DNA of 64,000 nucleotides from Achromobacter xylosoxidans (GCF_014490035.1 NZ_CP061008.1:2790001-2854000); one strand, 5' to 3'. Counted from the stretch's first letter, positions 25,344 through 35,168 are shown. The notes: generated from the letters alone by a model not told the origin. Translations and numbers: made by a program.

Positions 25344-26558
25344 TCAAGCCGCCGGCTGCTTCGCAAAGTCGCCGCGCTCCAGGACGAAGCTGGTCGCCAC
25401 GCCGAACACCACGCCCCAGAACGGCGCGCCGATGCCCAGCAGCGGCAGGCCGCCCAGCGTCACCAGGAAGGCAACCAGGGCGCCCAGCGTGAAGTGCTGG
25501 CGGAACGCGGTGTGGAATGCGCCTTGCAGGATGCGTAGAAGCGCCAGGCCCGCCAGCGTGGCGACAAAGGCCGCGGGCGTGGCCAGCAGCGCCTGCGTGA
25601 CCAGGGGAGAGAACAGGCCGAACACGATCACCATGACCCCGAGGAAGATCGCGGCCAGCCAATGCCGTGACGCGTTGGCGCCAGAGGCAATGATGGCGTT
25701 CGACGGCCCGGCCAGACAGGTGGAGACGCAGCCCAGGCAGGCGGTCAGCGCCGAGAACACGCCGCAGGCATTGGTGATGGCGTTGACCGGCGGGCGGTGC
25801 AGCGAGTTGCGCAGCACGGCAATGCCTTGCGCGTTCTGCACGGCGATCACGGTCACGGCAAGCGGCAGCACCAGCTCGAACGCGGCGGCCCACGAGAACA
25901 CCGGCGCGTAGAACTGCGGGCTTGCCAACGAGGTCGCAAACGTCACATGTTCCAGCGCGGGCGTCCTGCCGGTGAACGCCAGCGTGCACACGCCGGCGAT
26001 GAGCGCGCCGATGATGGGAGAGAGCCGCTTTTGCACCGCGGGAAACAACGAGACCGCGAAGAAGGTCGCGGTCATGGCGCCTGCCAGCCAGGGATCGGAG
26101 GCGAACGATCGGATCCAGTCCAGCGCGAAGCTGAGAAAGACGCCCGCGACCATGCCCATGACGATGGGCATGGGGATGCGGTCCATGATGGCGCCGACCC
26201 AGCCCGTCAGCCCCAGCACCAGCATCAGCGCGGCGGTCAGCAGGTAGGCGCCGATGACCTCGGCGAAGGGCAGATGCTGCAGGGCGCTTGCGACCAGCAC
26301 CGCGCCCGGGATGGTCCAGAGAAAGGCCAATGGTTGCCGGTAAATGGCCGACATCACGATGGTGAGAATGCCGTTGAGCACAAAGGCCGCGAAGATCCAG
26401 GAGGCGAGGGTGGCCTGGCTGAGACCCCCTTTCACGCCGGCGCTCAGGATGATGGCTACCGGCGCCGAGGCGGAAAACAGGAAGGCGACGAAAGCGTTCG
26501 TCAGCTCAGTCGCCGGGAACGAGGACGGGGCGGCTGGGATCGTTTCTGGGTGGGCCAT
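25344..26558 (-). CDS. benE: Benzoate/H+ symporter BenE family transporter
   Basis: This 404-residue inner-membrane protein has about twelve hydrophobic helices and BenE landmarks: IYRQPLAFLWTIPGAVLVASAL in the first half, MDRIPMPIVMGMVAGVFLSF, and NACGVFSALTACLGCVSTCLAGPSNAII in the second. BenE proteins take up benzoate with protons. No benzoate genes adjoin it; the nearest aromatic operon is the Rieske cluster 7 kb away. Its start is divergent from comEC. The exact substrate, benzoate or a substituted relative, cannot be fixed. Confidence 0.9.
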   Translation of the reverse strand: MAHPETIPAAPSSFPATELTNAFVAFLFSASAPVAIILSAGVKGGLSQATLASWIFAAFVLNGILTIVMSAIYRQPLAFLWTIPGAVLVASALQHLPFAEVIGAYLLTAALMLVLGLTGWVGAIMDRIPMPIVMGMVAGVFLSFALDWIRSFASDPWLAGAMTATFFAVSLFPAVQKRLSPIIGALIAGVCTLAFTGRTPALEHVTFATSLASPQFYAPVFSWAAAFELVLPLAVTVIAVQNAQGIAVLRNSLHRPPVNAITNACGVFSALTACLGCVSTCLAGPSNAIIASGANASRHWLAAIFLGVMVIVFGLFSPLVTQALLATPAAFVATLAGLALLRILQGAFHTAFRQHFTLGALVAFLVTLGGLPLLGIGAPFWGVVFGVATSFVLERGDFAKQPAA

Positions 26559-26573
26559 GGACTTATCTCATTA

Positions 26574-29162
26574 ATGAGTGAAGCATTTTGCCGAGCACCG
26601 AACAATACAGGAAATATCGCGTGCGGCGGCACGCTGGTTGCACCTGCGCCCAGCCGAGGTGGGCAAATCCGGTCACTCTCATGCCCGTGCGGCAATGCAT
26701 GCGCCTACGCTCCCCGGTTTTGGGAGATCGCTATCACTGGCCGAATATTCTGCGTCGCGTTCGTGGCTGGCGCGGGACTGGTCCAGGTATCCCCGCGGCC
26801 GCCCTGCGCAGGTGCCGCATGGTGGCTGGCAGGGGCTTGCCTGCTTGCACTGGTTGCCTGCCTGCGCTCGCGGCCTCGTCTGGCGCGCCAGCTTGCCGCC
26901 TTGACGCTGGGCGTGTGTGCGGGTTCGCTGGACGCCAGTCTGCAAGCCCGAGCCAGGCTGGACGACGCGCTGTCGGACGAGCACCAGGACGCCGTGTCGC
27001 GCCTGGCACTGCGCGTGGCCAGCCTGCCCGCTGGCGACGAGCGCAGCCAGCGCTTTCTGGCCGAACTCGACGAACCTGCGCCGCCCGGCATTCCCTCGCG
27101 CATCCAGGTCGCCTGGCAGGCGCCGCCCGGCCCGCAGGCGCTGCTTCCCGAAATCAAGCCCGGCCAGGTCTGGCGCATGGCGCTGGTGTTGCGGCGTCCG
27201 CACGGCTTGTTGAATCCAGCCGGACCGGATGTGGAAGGGCGCCTGTTCGCGCAAGGGATACGGGCGGTAGCTACGGTCCGCGGGCAGCCCAGGCTGCTGG
27301 CGGACCGGCCCTGGGCGACGCCCGGCATCGCCATTGAGCGGGCGCGCCACAGCGTGCGGGAGGGCTTGCGCGCGGCCTTGGGAGAGCATCGCTACGCGCC
27401 GGTGATGATCGCCTTGGCCATTGGCGACCAGGCCGGCGTGGCGCGCGAGGACTGGCTGCTGTTCAACCGCAGCGGCATTACCCATCTGGTGTCGATCAGC
27501 GGCATGCATGTGACGTCGATCGCGGGCATCGCCGGGTTGCTGGTGGCGGCGCTGTGGCGGCGAGGACGGTGGCGCGGCGCGGGGCTGGCCGAGCATGTGC
27601 CTGCGCGGGTGGCGGGCGGGGCCGCGGCCGCGCTGGTCGCGCTGCTGTATTGCCTGCTGGCCGGCTGGGGCGTGCCGGCGCGCCGCACGTTCTTCATGCT
27701 GTCGGTGGTGCTGGCGGCCGCGGTGTCGCGTTTGCCGCTGTCGGGCGGCCGGGTGCTGGCGTGCGCGGCTGCGGCGGTCGTGGCGCTGGATCCGTGGGCG
27801 CCGGTGTCGGCGGGATTCTGGTTGTCGTTCGGCGCGGTGGCGGTGCTACTGCGCATCGCAGACGCGCCGATTGACCGCGAAGCCGGCTGGCGCCGGCGCT
27901 GCACGGCCAGGCTGGCGCAGGCGGCGCGCCTGCAGCTGATGGTGACCGTGGGCCTGACCCCCTTGCTGGCTTACCTGGTGCACCAGGTATCGCTGGGATC
28001 GCCGCTGGCCAATGCGGTGGCGATCCCCGTCGTGACCTTCATCGTGACGCCGCTGGCCTTGCTGTGCGCGGCCTTGTCGGTCTTGCCGGGCGCGCAGGGG
28101 CTGGCCGAGTTGGCCGGGCGATGGGGTCTGCAGGCGTTTGACCTGACCATGGCGCCGGTGTCCTGGGTGGGCAACGCGTCGTGGGCCAGCATGCCGGTTG
28201 CGGCTGCGCCATGGCCATGGCTGCTGTTGGCCGTGGCGGGCATGGCGTGGGCGCTACAGGTGCGCGGGTGGCCGGGCAGGCATCTGGGGTGGCTCTGCAT
28301 GCTGCCGTTGCTGTTTTGGCGGCCCGACCGGCCCGAGCCGGGATATTGGCGCATGAGCGCGATGGATGTGGGGCAGGGCAGCGCCATCCTGGTTGAGACG
28401 GCCAGCCAGGCCTTGCTGTTCGACGCGGGGCCGCGTCATTACGGCGGCAGCGACGCGGGCGAGCGCGTCGTCGCGCCGTTCCTGCTGGCGCGGGGCATCC
28501 GGCAGCTGGACGTGCTGGTCCTGTCGCATGCCGATCTGGACCACGTGGGCGGATTGCGCGCGGTGCTGGCGGCGGTTCCGGCTGGGCGCAGCTACACATC
28601 GTTCGATCTGGCTGCGTTCCTGCGACGCGATATCCGGATGTGGCCGCAAGCCGGCAGCGCCGCGCCGCCATTGCCCGCCGACATGGGGCGTTGCCAGCGC
28701 GGCATGAGTTGGGAGGCGGACGGCGTGGCGTTCACCTTCCTGAATCCTGCCGATGGCGGTGGCAAGAAGGGAGAGGGCCGCAATGCCGATAGCTGCGTGC
28801 TGCTGGTGCAAGGTACATCGCATGCGCTGCTGCTGACGGGCGACGTGGGCGTGGCTCAGGAAAATGCGCTGGCCCAGGCATTGCCCCAGGTCGACGTGGT
28901 GATGGCGCCGCATCACGGTTCGGCATCGTCCTCGGGCCGGGATCTGGTGGACGCGTCCGCCGCCGGCCATGCGATCGCGCAGGCAGGGCATCTGAACCGC
29001 TTCCGCCATCCGGCCCGGGCGGTGGAGTTGCGGTGGACGCGCGCCGGCGCGGCGTTCTGGCGCAGCGACCGCGACGGCGCGGTGATGGCGACTTCAGGCG
29101 CCGGGGGGCTGGAGGTATGGGCAGAGCGTGAGCGCGGGCGGCGGTACTGGCATGGGCGCTGA
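26574..29162 (+). CDS. comEC: DNA internalisation protein ComEC/Rec2
   Basis: ComEC forms the inner-membrane channel for single-stranded DNA uptake in transformation. The protein has a soluble domain (about residues 100-230), the competence domain with HLVSISGMHVTSIAGI and many membrane helices, and a C-terminal beta-lactamase-like domain with AMDVGQGSAILVE, LVLSHADLDHVGGLRAVL, LLTGDVG and APHHGSASSSG. The annotated start gives 862 residues but its first 55 or so residues look unlike a ComEC N-terminus and have no ribosome-binding site. An ATG at 26699 in another frame reads MRLRSPVL just before the frame resumes with AITGRIFCVAFVAGAG, so a frameshift near 26722 is possible. The body of the gene is intact. 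Confidence 0.88.
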   Translation: MSEAFCRAPNNTGNIACGGTLVAPAPSRGGQIRSLSCPCGNACAYAPRFWEIAITGRIFCVAFVAGAGLVQVSPRPPCAGAAWWLAGACLLALVACLRSRPRLARQLAALTLGVCAGSLDASLQARARLDDALSDEHQDAVSRLALRVASLPAGDERSQRFLAELDEPAPPGIPSRIQVAWQAPPGPQALLPEIKPGQVWRMALVLRRPHGLLNPAGPDVEGRLFAQGIRAVATVRGQPRLLADRPWATPGIAIERARHSVREGLRAALGEHRYAPVMIALAIGDQAGVAREDWLLFNRSGITHLVSISGMHVTSIAGIAGLLVAALWRRGRWRGAGLAEHVPARVAGGAAAALVALLYCLLAGWGVPARRTFFMLSVVLAAAVSRLPLSGGRVLACAAAAVVALDPWAPVSAGFWLSFGAVAVLLRIADAPIDREAGWRRRCTARLAQAARLQLMVTVGLTPLLAYLVHQVSLGSPLANAVAIPVVTFIVTPLALLCAALSVLPGAQGLAELAGRWGLQAFDLTMAPVSWVGNASWASMPVAAAPWPWLLLAVAGMAWALQVRGWPGRHLGWLCMLPLLFWRPDRPEPGYWRMSAMDVGQGSAILVETASQALLFDAGPRHYGGSDAGERVVAPFLLARGIRQLDVLVLSHADLDHVGGLRAVLAAVPAGRSYTSFDLAAFLRRDIRMWPQAGSAAPPLPADMGRCQRGMSWEADGVAFTFLNPADGGGKKGEGRNADSCVLLVQGTSHALLLTGDVGVAQENALAQALPQVDVVMAPHHGSASSSGRDLVDASAAGHAIAQAGHLNRFRHPARAVELRWTRAGAAFWRSDRDGAVMATSGAGGLEVWAERERGRRYWHGR

Positions 29163-29177
29163 GGCCGCCCGCGGCGT

Positions 29178-30161
29178 TCAATTGGCGCCGAGCAGGTTCG
29201 CGCTCTTGACCAGCGACGATACGCGTTGCGAGTCGCGCTTGAGCAGATCGGAGAATGCGATGGGGCCGCGTTCCTGCGTGGTAGGCGCTTGCGCCGCCAA
29301 TTGTTCCAGACGAGTCTTGAACTCGGGGGTGTCTATCGCTTGCGACAGGGCGGCGGCCAGTTTTTCGACCACGGGCTGCGGCGTGCCAGCCGGCGCCACC
29401 AGGCCATTCCAGATAGCCAGATCGAACTCAGGCAGCCCGCCCTCGGCAAAGGTGGGGATGTCCGGACTTTGCGTCAGGCGCGCAGTTCCGGTCACTGCAA
29501 TGGCTTTGACGCGCTTGTCCTGATGCAGCGGCAGCATAGTCACGGTCTGGTCGATGACCCCGTCGATCATGCCGCTCATCAAGTCGGTCAGCGCGGGACC
29601 TGTGCCGCGATAGGGAATGAGTTCGCCGCGTGCGTCGGCGAAGTGTAGAAACATGGCCTCGGCCAGGTGCGCCGTGCTGCCCGGCCCGCTTGAGCCCAGG
29701 TTGAGCTTGACGGCGTTCGCGTCGCGGATGCGCTTGAGCATGGCGGGCAGATCCTGGATGCCGCTCTTGTTGCTGACCGACAGCACCATGGGCACGGTCG
29801 CGACGATGCCGATGGGCGCCAATTCCTTTTGCGGATCGTAGTTGGCCTTGGGATGCAGATGCGGCAGGATCGCCAGCGACATGTTGTTGAAGGCCAGGGT
29901 GTAGCCGTCCGGTGCGCTCTTCTGCAGCTTCTGCATGCCGATGAGGCCGCCGGCCCCGCCGGAGTTTTCGACGACCACCGTCTGGCCCAGTTGCTTGGAC
30001 AGCGACGTGGCCACCAGGCGGCCCAGCGTGTCGCTGGTGCCGCCGGGCGCGAAGGGCACGATGACCGTGATGGCGCGGCTGGGATAGTCCTGGGCGGCGG
30101 CGGGAGCGGCAAAGGCTGCCGCGGTCAGGGCGGCGCACAGGAAGGGGGTGATGCGTAGCAT
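29178..30161 (-). CDS. Bug-family TTT binding protein, dehydrogenase cluster
   Basis: This 327-residue periplasmic receptor has a clean signal peptide (about 23 residues, ending AAAQDYPS) and Bug motifs ITVIVPFAPGGTSDTLGRLV, VVVENSGGAGGLIG, APDGYTLAFN and LIPYRGTGPALTDLMSG. It is the last gene of the five-gene minus-strand cluster extending to 35120, 48 bp after the isopropylmalate-dehydrogenase-like gene. No TctAB genes are present. It probably binds the organic acid that the neighbouring enzymes degrade. Confidence 0.91.
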   Translation of the reverse strand: MLRITPFLCAALTAAAFAAPAAAQDYPSRAITVIVPFAPGGTSDTLGRLVATSLSKQLGQTVVVENSGGAGGLIGMQKLQKSAPDGYTLAFNNMSLAILPHLHPKANYDPQKELAPIGIVATVPMVLSVSNKSGIQDLPAMLKRIRDANAVKLNLGSSGPGSTAHLAEAMFLHFADARGELIPYRGTGPALTDLMSGMIDGVIDQTVTMLPLHQDKRVKAIAVTGTARLTQSPDIPTFAEGGLPEFDLAIWNGLVAPAGTPQPVVEKLAAALSQAIDTPEFKTRLEQLAAQAPTTQERGPIAFSDLLKRDSQRVSSLVKSANLLGAN

Positions 30162-30209
30162 GGGGTGTCTCCTCGTATTCTCTTTTCTAGGTGGGGATCG
30201 GCCTGGCCG

Positions 30210-31298
30210 TCAGCGCGACAACGCGCGGCAGACGGCGTCGGTCATGTCGGTGCAGCTTGCCGTGCCGCCCAGGTCGCGCGGCACGTGGTCGCCTTTGGCC
30301 AGCACCTGTTCGACCGCGCGCTCGATGCGTTGCGCGGATTCGGAGAGCGCGGCATCGGCATGCTTGTCGCCCAGCCAGCGCAGCATGAGCGCGCCCGACA
30401 GGATGGTGGCCAGTGGGCTGGCGGCGTTTTGGCCGGCAATGTCGGGCGCGGATCCGTGCGCGCCCTGGAACAGCCCATGGGTGTCGCCCAGTTCTGCGGA
30501 GGCCGACAGGCCCATGCCGCCTATCGTGGCGGCGCCCAGGTCGGAGATGATGTCGCCGAACATGTTTTCCGCCACGATCACGTCATAGAAATCCGGCCGC
30601 TTGAGCATGTGCACCGTGATGGCGTCGGCATAGGCGTAATCGATTTCTACGTCGGGATAGCTGGCGGCCACGTCATCGCAGACCGCGCGAAAGAAGGCGT
30701 AGGTGCGCAGGATGTTGGCTTTGTCGCATACCGTGACGCGGCGCTTGCCGTCACGCGGCGCGCCGTTGCGCTGGCGCGCCAGCTCAAAGGAAAAGCGGGC
30801 GACGCGTTCGATGCCCTTGCGGGTGACGACGATGGTGTCGGTCGCCACTTCGTCGCGCAGCACGATGCCGCCGCCGCGGCTGGCGTACAGGCCTTCGGTG
30901 TTTTCGCGCACGATGACGTAGTCGATCTGTCCGGGCTTGAAATGCTTGAGCGGCGAATCGACGCCCTGGTATAGGCGGATCGGGCGCACGTTGGCGTACA
31001 GGTCCAGCCGGAAGCGCAGGCGCAGATGCAGGTCGTTTCCGACTTCGGTGCCGTCGGGATAGGTCACGCCCGGCATGCCCGCCGCGCCGTGCAGGATGGC
31101 GTCGGCCGCCTTGCAGGCTGCGTAGGTGTCGTCGGGCAAAACCTGGCCCGACCTGACGTAGTGATCGGCGCCGCCGTCGTAGCTGCTGAATGAGAGCAGG
31201 TCGGCGCCGCAGGCTTCCTTCAGTACGGTGATTGCCGATTGGCAGACCTCCGGACCGATGCCATCGCCGTCGATGGTCGCAATTTCATACTTAGCCAT
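30210..31298 (-). CDS. Isocitrate/isopropylmalate dehydrogenase-family enzyme
   Basis: This 362-residue NAD(P)-dependent beta-decarboxylating dehydrogenase has the family signature in the helix YDVIVAENMFGDIISDLGA plus metal and substrate residues in VRENTEGLYASRGGG and the KANILR segment. Relatives act on isopropylmalate, isocitrate, homoisocitrate, tartrate or methylmalate-type acids. The context is a catabolic cluster with no leucine genes, so a 2-hydroxy-3-carboxy acid such as tartrate or an alkylmalate is more likely than isopropylmalate. The exact substrate is unknown. Confidence 0.88.
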   Translation of the reverse strand: MAKYEIATIDGDGIGPEVCQSAITVLKEACGADLLSFSSYDGGADHYVRSGQVLPDDTYAACKAADAILHGAAGMPGVTYPDGTEVGNDLHLRLRFRLDLYANVRPIRLYQGVDSPLKHFKPGQIDYVIVRENTEGLYASRGGGIVLRDEVATDTIVVTRKGIERVARFSFELARQRNGAPRDGKRRVTVCDKANILRTYAFFRAVCDDVAASYPDVEIDYAYADAITVHMLKRPDFYDVIVAENMFGDIISDLGAATIGGMGLSASAELGDTHGLFQGAHGSAPDIAGQNAASPLATILSGALMLRWLGDKHADAALSESAQRIERAVEQVLAKGDHVPRDLGGTASCTDMTDAVCRALSR

Positions 31299-31368
31299 GT
31301 GTGGCTGTCTCCTCGTGAGGGTTTTGCAATCAGAGGGACGGCCGCGTCCGGGACGCGGCCGTCAGGGC

Positions 31369-32817
31369 TTACCAATTGGTCGATATGTACTTGGCTTCCA
31401 TGAACTCCAGCAGCCCATGGTGCGCGCCTTCGCGGCCCAGGCCGCTTTGCTTGACGCCGCCGAAGGGCGCCGCGGGATCCGATACCAGGCCGCGGTTCAG
31501 GGCGATCATGCCGCTTTCGATACGTTCCGATACGCGCAGTCCACGCGCCAGGTCGCGCGTATAGACGTATGCCACCAGCCCATACTCGGTGGCATTGGCC
31601 AAGGCCACGGCTTCGTCCTCGGTATCGAACGCCACGATGGGCGCCACGGGACCGAAGATTTCTTCAGCAAGCAGGTCGGCATCGGCGGGCACATCCACCA
31701 GCACGGTGGGCTCGTAGAAGTGACCGGCGCGGTCCAGCCGCTTGCCGCCGGCCTTGATCCGCGCACCCTTGGCGACGGCGTCGGCCACCAGCGATGCCAC
31801 CTTGTCCACCGCGCCCGCATTGACCAAGGGGCCGCATTGCGTGCCGGGATCGACGCCGTCGCCGGTTTTCAGCGCGGCCATGCGTACGGCGAAGCGGGCG
31901 CTGAATTCCTCGACCGCGCCGCGCTGCACGTAGAAGCGATTGGCCGCCGTGCAGGCTTCGCCGCCGTTGCGCATCTTGGCGATCATGGCGCCTTCCACGG
32001 CGGCATCGATATCCGCGTCGTCGAAGACCAGGAACGGCGCGTTGCCGCCCAGTTCCATCGAGCAGCTGATGACGGAATCCGCCGCCTTGCGCAGCAGCAC
32101 GCGGCCCACTTCCGTCGAGCCGGTGAAGGAGAGCTTGCGCACGCGCGGATCGTCCAGCACCGCGTTGGCGAACTTGCCCGCCGAGGAGGTCGTCAGTACG
32201 TTGACCACGCCCGCAGGCACGCCGGCTTCTTCCAGCAGGCGCATGACGGCGTAGGCGGTCAAGGGGGTCTCGGTGGCGGGTTTGAGGATGCAGGTGCAGC
32301 CGGCGGCCAGCGCGGGCGCGATCTTGCGGGTGGCCATGGCTGCGGGGAAGTTCCACGGCGTGACCAGCAATGCGATGCCTATGGGCTGGTATTGCACGAT
32401 GATGCGGCTGGCGCCGCTGGGCGACACGCTGATATCGCCATTGATGCGCACCGCCTCCTCGGAAAACCAGCGGAAGAACTCGGCGGCGTAGGCGACCTCG
32501 CCGCGCGCGTCGGTCAGCGCCTTGCCGTTTTCCTGGGAAATCAGACGTGCCAGATGGTCGGCGTCGCGGATCATCAGGTCATAGCACTTGCGCAGGATTT
32601 CGCCGCGCTGGCGCGCGGGCGTGGCTGCCCAGCCGGCGGCGGCGCGCGCCGCTGCGTCCACGGCCGCGGCGGCGTCTTCGAGCGTCGCGTCCGCCACGCT
32701 GGCGATCACCTGTTCGGTGGACGGGTCGTACACGTCGATGCGACGGCCCGAGGTGGAGGCGCGCCAGGCGCCGTCGATGTAAAGGTCTGTGGACAGCTTG
32801 TTGGCCTCGATGGTCAT
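31369..32817 (-). CDS. NAD(P)-dependent succinate-semialdehyde dehydrogenase-like aldehyde dehydrogenase
   Basis: This 482-residue aldehyde dehydrogenase has the catalytic Glu in SMELGGNAPFLVFDDADID, the catalytic Cys in RNGGEACTAANRFYVQ, NAD-contacting FTGSTEVGR and TPWNFPAAMATRKIAPALAAGC. Length and pattern fit the GabD subgroup. Beside an iron-type alcohol dehydrogenase it would complete an alcohol to aldehyde to acid sequence, for example 4-hydroxybutyrate to succinate. That pairing is inferred from position. Confidence 0.9.
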   Translation of the reverse strand: MTIEANKLSTDLYIDGAWRASTSGRRIDVYDPSTEQVIASVADATLEDAAAAVDAAARAAAGWAATPARQRGEILRKCYDLMIRDADHLARLISQENGKALTDARGEVAYAAEFFRWFSEEAVRINGDISVSPSGASRIIVQYQPIGIALLVTPWNFPAAMATRKIAPALAAGCTCILKPATETPLTAYAVMRLLEEAGVPAGVVNVLTTSSAGKFANAVLDDPRVRKLSFTGSTEVGRVLLRKAADSVISCSMELGGNAPFLVFDDADIDAAVEGAMIAKMRNGGEACTAANRFYVQRGAVEEFSARFAVRMAALKTGDGVDPGTQCGPLVNAGAVDKVASLVADAVAKGARIKAGGKRLDRAGHFYEPTVLVDVPADADLLAEEIFGPVAPIVAFDTEDEAVALANATEYGLVAYVYTRDLARGLRVSERIESGMIALNRGLVSDPAAPFGGVKQSGLGREGAHHGLLEFMEAKYISTNW

Positions 32818-32851
32818 GCGTCAGCTCCGGATGTGGGTGGAAGGCGGGTTA

Positions 32852-34075
32852 TCAAGATGCGCGAAACGAGCCGTGTCCCGCGTAGGCGGCGGCCACGATG
32901 GCGGCGATGCCGTCCTGATCCAGCGGGCGCGGGTTGTTCGTGACCAGGCGCGCGGCCAGCATGGACTGCGCGGCGATCCATTCGAGCTGGTCGGCGCGCA
33001 CGCCCAGTCCGGCCAGCGTCGCAGGGATGCCGATGCGCGAGAACAGGTCATACACATGGCGCGGCGCGCGGGCGGCGAGGCGCGCGGGATCGGTTTCCGT
33101 GTCCCCCATCGCCGTAGCGATGGCCGCATAGTCGGCGCTGCAGGCCGTTGCGTTGAAATCCATGACATAGGGCATCAGGGTTGCCACGCCCGCGCCGTGC
33201 GCCGTGTGCGTCAGCGCGCCGATCGGGTACTGGATGGCGTGCGCCGCCGCGGTGCCCGCCACGCCGAAGGCCAGGCCAGCGGCCAGCGCCGCGGCCATGA
33301 CCTGGCCCCTGGCATGGAGGTCGGCGCCGTCGTCGACGGCGCGGGGCAGATAGGACGCGAGCGCGCGGATGGCAATCAGCGCCTGCTGGTCGCTGAAGGC
33401 GTTCTTGCCGACGAATACGCGGGTCTGCGCAATGTCGGCATCCGGACTGCGGCGGACCGCGGTCAGGGCCTCGATGGCATGGGTCAAGGCGTCGGCGCCG
33501 GCGATGGCGGTCAGTCCCTTGGGGCAGGTCAGCGTCAGTTCAGGATCGCAGATGGCGGTGTGGGGAATCAGGTGCGGACTGGAGACGCCCACCTTCAGAT
33601 CGCGGGCGCTATCGGCCAGCACGGCGACTGGCGTGACCTCGGAGCCCGTGCCCGATGTGGTGGGCAGCGCGATCACGGGTAACACCGGGCCAGGCACCTT
33701 GTATTCACCGTAGTAATCGGAGACCTTCCCGCCATGCGTCAGCAACAGGCTGACCAGCTTGGCCATGTCCAGGCAACTGCCGCCACCCAGTCCGACGATT
33801 ACCTGTGGTTGGAACGCGCCGTGCGCTGCCACGCATTCGTAGACGCCCTCGACGGGCAGGTCCGGCTGGGTGCGGTCGTACACCTGGACGCGCACGCCGG
33901 CGCTTTCCAGCGTGGCCAGCAGTTCGGACATTTCCGCCGTGGCGGCGAAGCGCTCGTCGGTGCAGATCAGCGCGCGCTGGCCCAGGGCGGCCGCGACGCG
34001 GCCCAGCGCAAGACGCTGGCCGTTGCCAAACAGCACGGCGCGCGGTGCGCGCATGATTCCAAACAATTCACTCAT
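32852..34075 (-). CDS. Iron-containing alcohol dehydrogenase
   Basis: This 407-residue group III alcohol dehydrogenase has the cofactor loop GLGGGSCLDMAK, LPTTSGTGSEVTPVAV and the metal region GADALTHAIEALTAV with a later HTAHGAGVATLMPYVMDFN. The ATG at 34075 follows AAGGA by eight bases. Relatives include 4-hydroxybutyrate dehydrogenase, lactaldehyde reductase and maleylacetate reductase. The neighbouring semialdehyde dehydrogenase makes the first of these attractive, but not proven. Confidence 0.9.
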   Translation of the reverse strand: MSELFGIMRAPRAVLFGNGQRLALGRVAAALGQRALICTDERFAATAEMSELLATLESAGVRVQVYDRTQPDLPVEGVYECVAAHGAFQPQVIVGLGGGSCLDMAKLVSLLLTHGGKVSDYYGEYKVPGPVLPVIALPTTSGTGSEVTPVAVLADSARDLKVGVSSPHLIPHTAICDPELTLTCPKGLTAIAGADALTHAIEALTAVRRSPDADIAQTRVFVGKNAFSDQQALIAIRALASYLPRAVDDGADLHARGQVMAAALAAGLAFGVAGTAAAHAIQYPIGALTHTAHGAGVATLMPYVMDFNATACSADYAAIATAMGDTETDPARLAARAPRHVYDLFSRIGIPATLAGLGVRADQLEWIAAQSMLAARLVTNNPRPLDQDGIAAIVAAAYAGHGSFRAS

Positions 34076-34106
34076 TGTGGATCCTTGAAGGGGAGTCTTG
34101 GGAAAT

Positions 34107-35120
34107 TCAGGCGGTGCGTTGCGCGAGATCGAGGATGCGGCGCCAGACCTCGTCGGCCAGTTCCATGCCGCTATCCAGCCGCAGGCGGCGTTCGGTGCGC
34201 GCCCGATCGCCTGGCACCGCGACGGGCCGCCCGGGCAGCAGGGCAGGGCAGGCGCGGATGTCATCCAGGTATCTGGTGACGCGGCTGGCAATCCCGCCCG
34301 ACCCAGCCTCGATCGCGATGAAGACGTCGCCCTTGTTGCATATTTCGCTGGAATCCAGCGTGCCCTTGACGGCATTGCCCAGCGCGGATGCCGTCAGGCT
34401 GGCGACCAGGACCTCGAACGCCAGGCCCAGCGCGTAACCCTTGGCTTCACCGAAGGGGGCCAGTGCGCCCGCCTTGGCAGCTTCGGCATCCGTGGTGGGG
34501 TTGCCGGCGCCGTCGAGCGCCCAGCCCGGATCGAGCGGCCGGCCATGGTTGGCGTAGTCGTGGATCTTGCCCATGGCGACCTGGCTGGTGGCCATGTCCA
34601 GCACGAACGGTTCGTCCGCGGTGGGCACGCCGATGGCGATAGGATTGGTGCCGATCAGGGCGTGGCGGCCGCCCCAGGGATGGACCAGGGCCTCGCTGGT
34701 CGACAGGGCCAAAAGGATCTGGCCTTCGCGCGCCGCTCTTTCCGCGTAGAGCGCCAGCATGCCGATATGGTTGTTGTTGCTGACCGCGGCGATGGCGATT
34801 CCCGTCTCGCGGGCGCGTTCGCGGATCTGCTCCAGGGCTGCCAGCGCGATCACCGGACCCAGGCCGCGCTCGCCATCCATGTCCAGGAAGGCTGGGGAGC
34901 GCCAGACGGCCGTGCCGCGGGTCTTCGGGTCGGCCACGCCGTTGTGGATGCGTTCGATGATGCGCGGCAGGCGCAACAGGCCGTGGGACGCGCGGCCGCG
35001 CAATTCGGCTTCAAGCAGCAGGTCGGTCTGCGTCGCGGCGTGGTCGGCCGGGGTTCCGGCCAGTTCCAGTGCGCGGATGCAGACCTGCCGTGCCTCCCCC
35101 ATTTTTATCGTTGTCGTCAT
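34107..35120 (-). CDS. Malate/L-lactate dehydrogenase (Ldh2) family oxidoreductase
   Basis: This 337-residue NAD(P)-dependent 2-hydroxyacid dehydrogenase belongs to the Ldh2 family (malate, ureidoglycolate, sulfolactate and pyrroline-2-carboxylate enzymes). Visible features are ELRGRASHGLLRLPRIIERI near the start, VSNNNHIGMLALYAERAA, GTNPIAIGVP and the GEAKGYALGLAFEVL helix. It is the first gene of the cluster, directly behind the tandem palindromic operator and divergent from a GntR regulator. The substrate cannot be chosen from sequence. Confidence 0.89.
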   Translation of the reverse strand: MTTTIKMGEARQVCIRALELAGTPADHAATQTDLLLEAELRGRASHGLLRLPRIIERIHNGVADPKTRGTAVWRSPAFLDMDGERGLGPVIALAALEQIRERARETGIAIAAVSNNNHIGMLALYAERAAREGQILLALSTSEALVHPWGGRHALIGTNPIAIGVPTADEPFVLDMATSQVAMGKIHDYANHGRPLDPGWALDGAGNPTTDAEAAKAGALAPFGEAKGYALGLAFEVLVASLTASALGNAVKGTLDSSEICNKGDVFIAIEAGSGGIASRVTRYLDDIRACPALLPGRPVAVPGDRARTERRLRLDSGMELADEVWRRILDLAQRTA

Positions 35121-35139
35121 AGTGTCGTTAAGTTGTTAA

Positions 35140-35168
35140 ATCCGATCGGATCTGAAATACGATCTGAT
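35140..35168. promoter_or_regulatory. Tandem palindromic operator for the GntR regulator
   Basis: ATCCGATCGGAT (35140-35151) is a perfect 12-bp palindrome. A 10/12 copy, ATACGATCTGAT, lies at 35157-35168, 17 bp centre to centre. Both sit in the 111-bp AT-rich gap between the divergent 35120 and 35232 genes. The FCD regulator encoded at 35232 is the obvious candidate to bind them. Confidence 0.7.
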
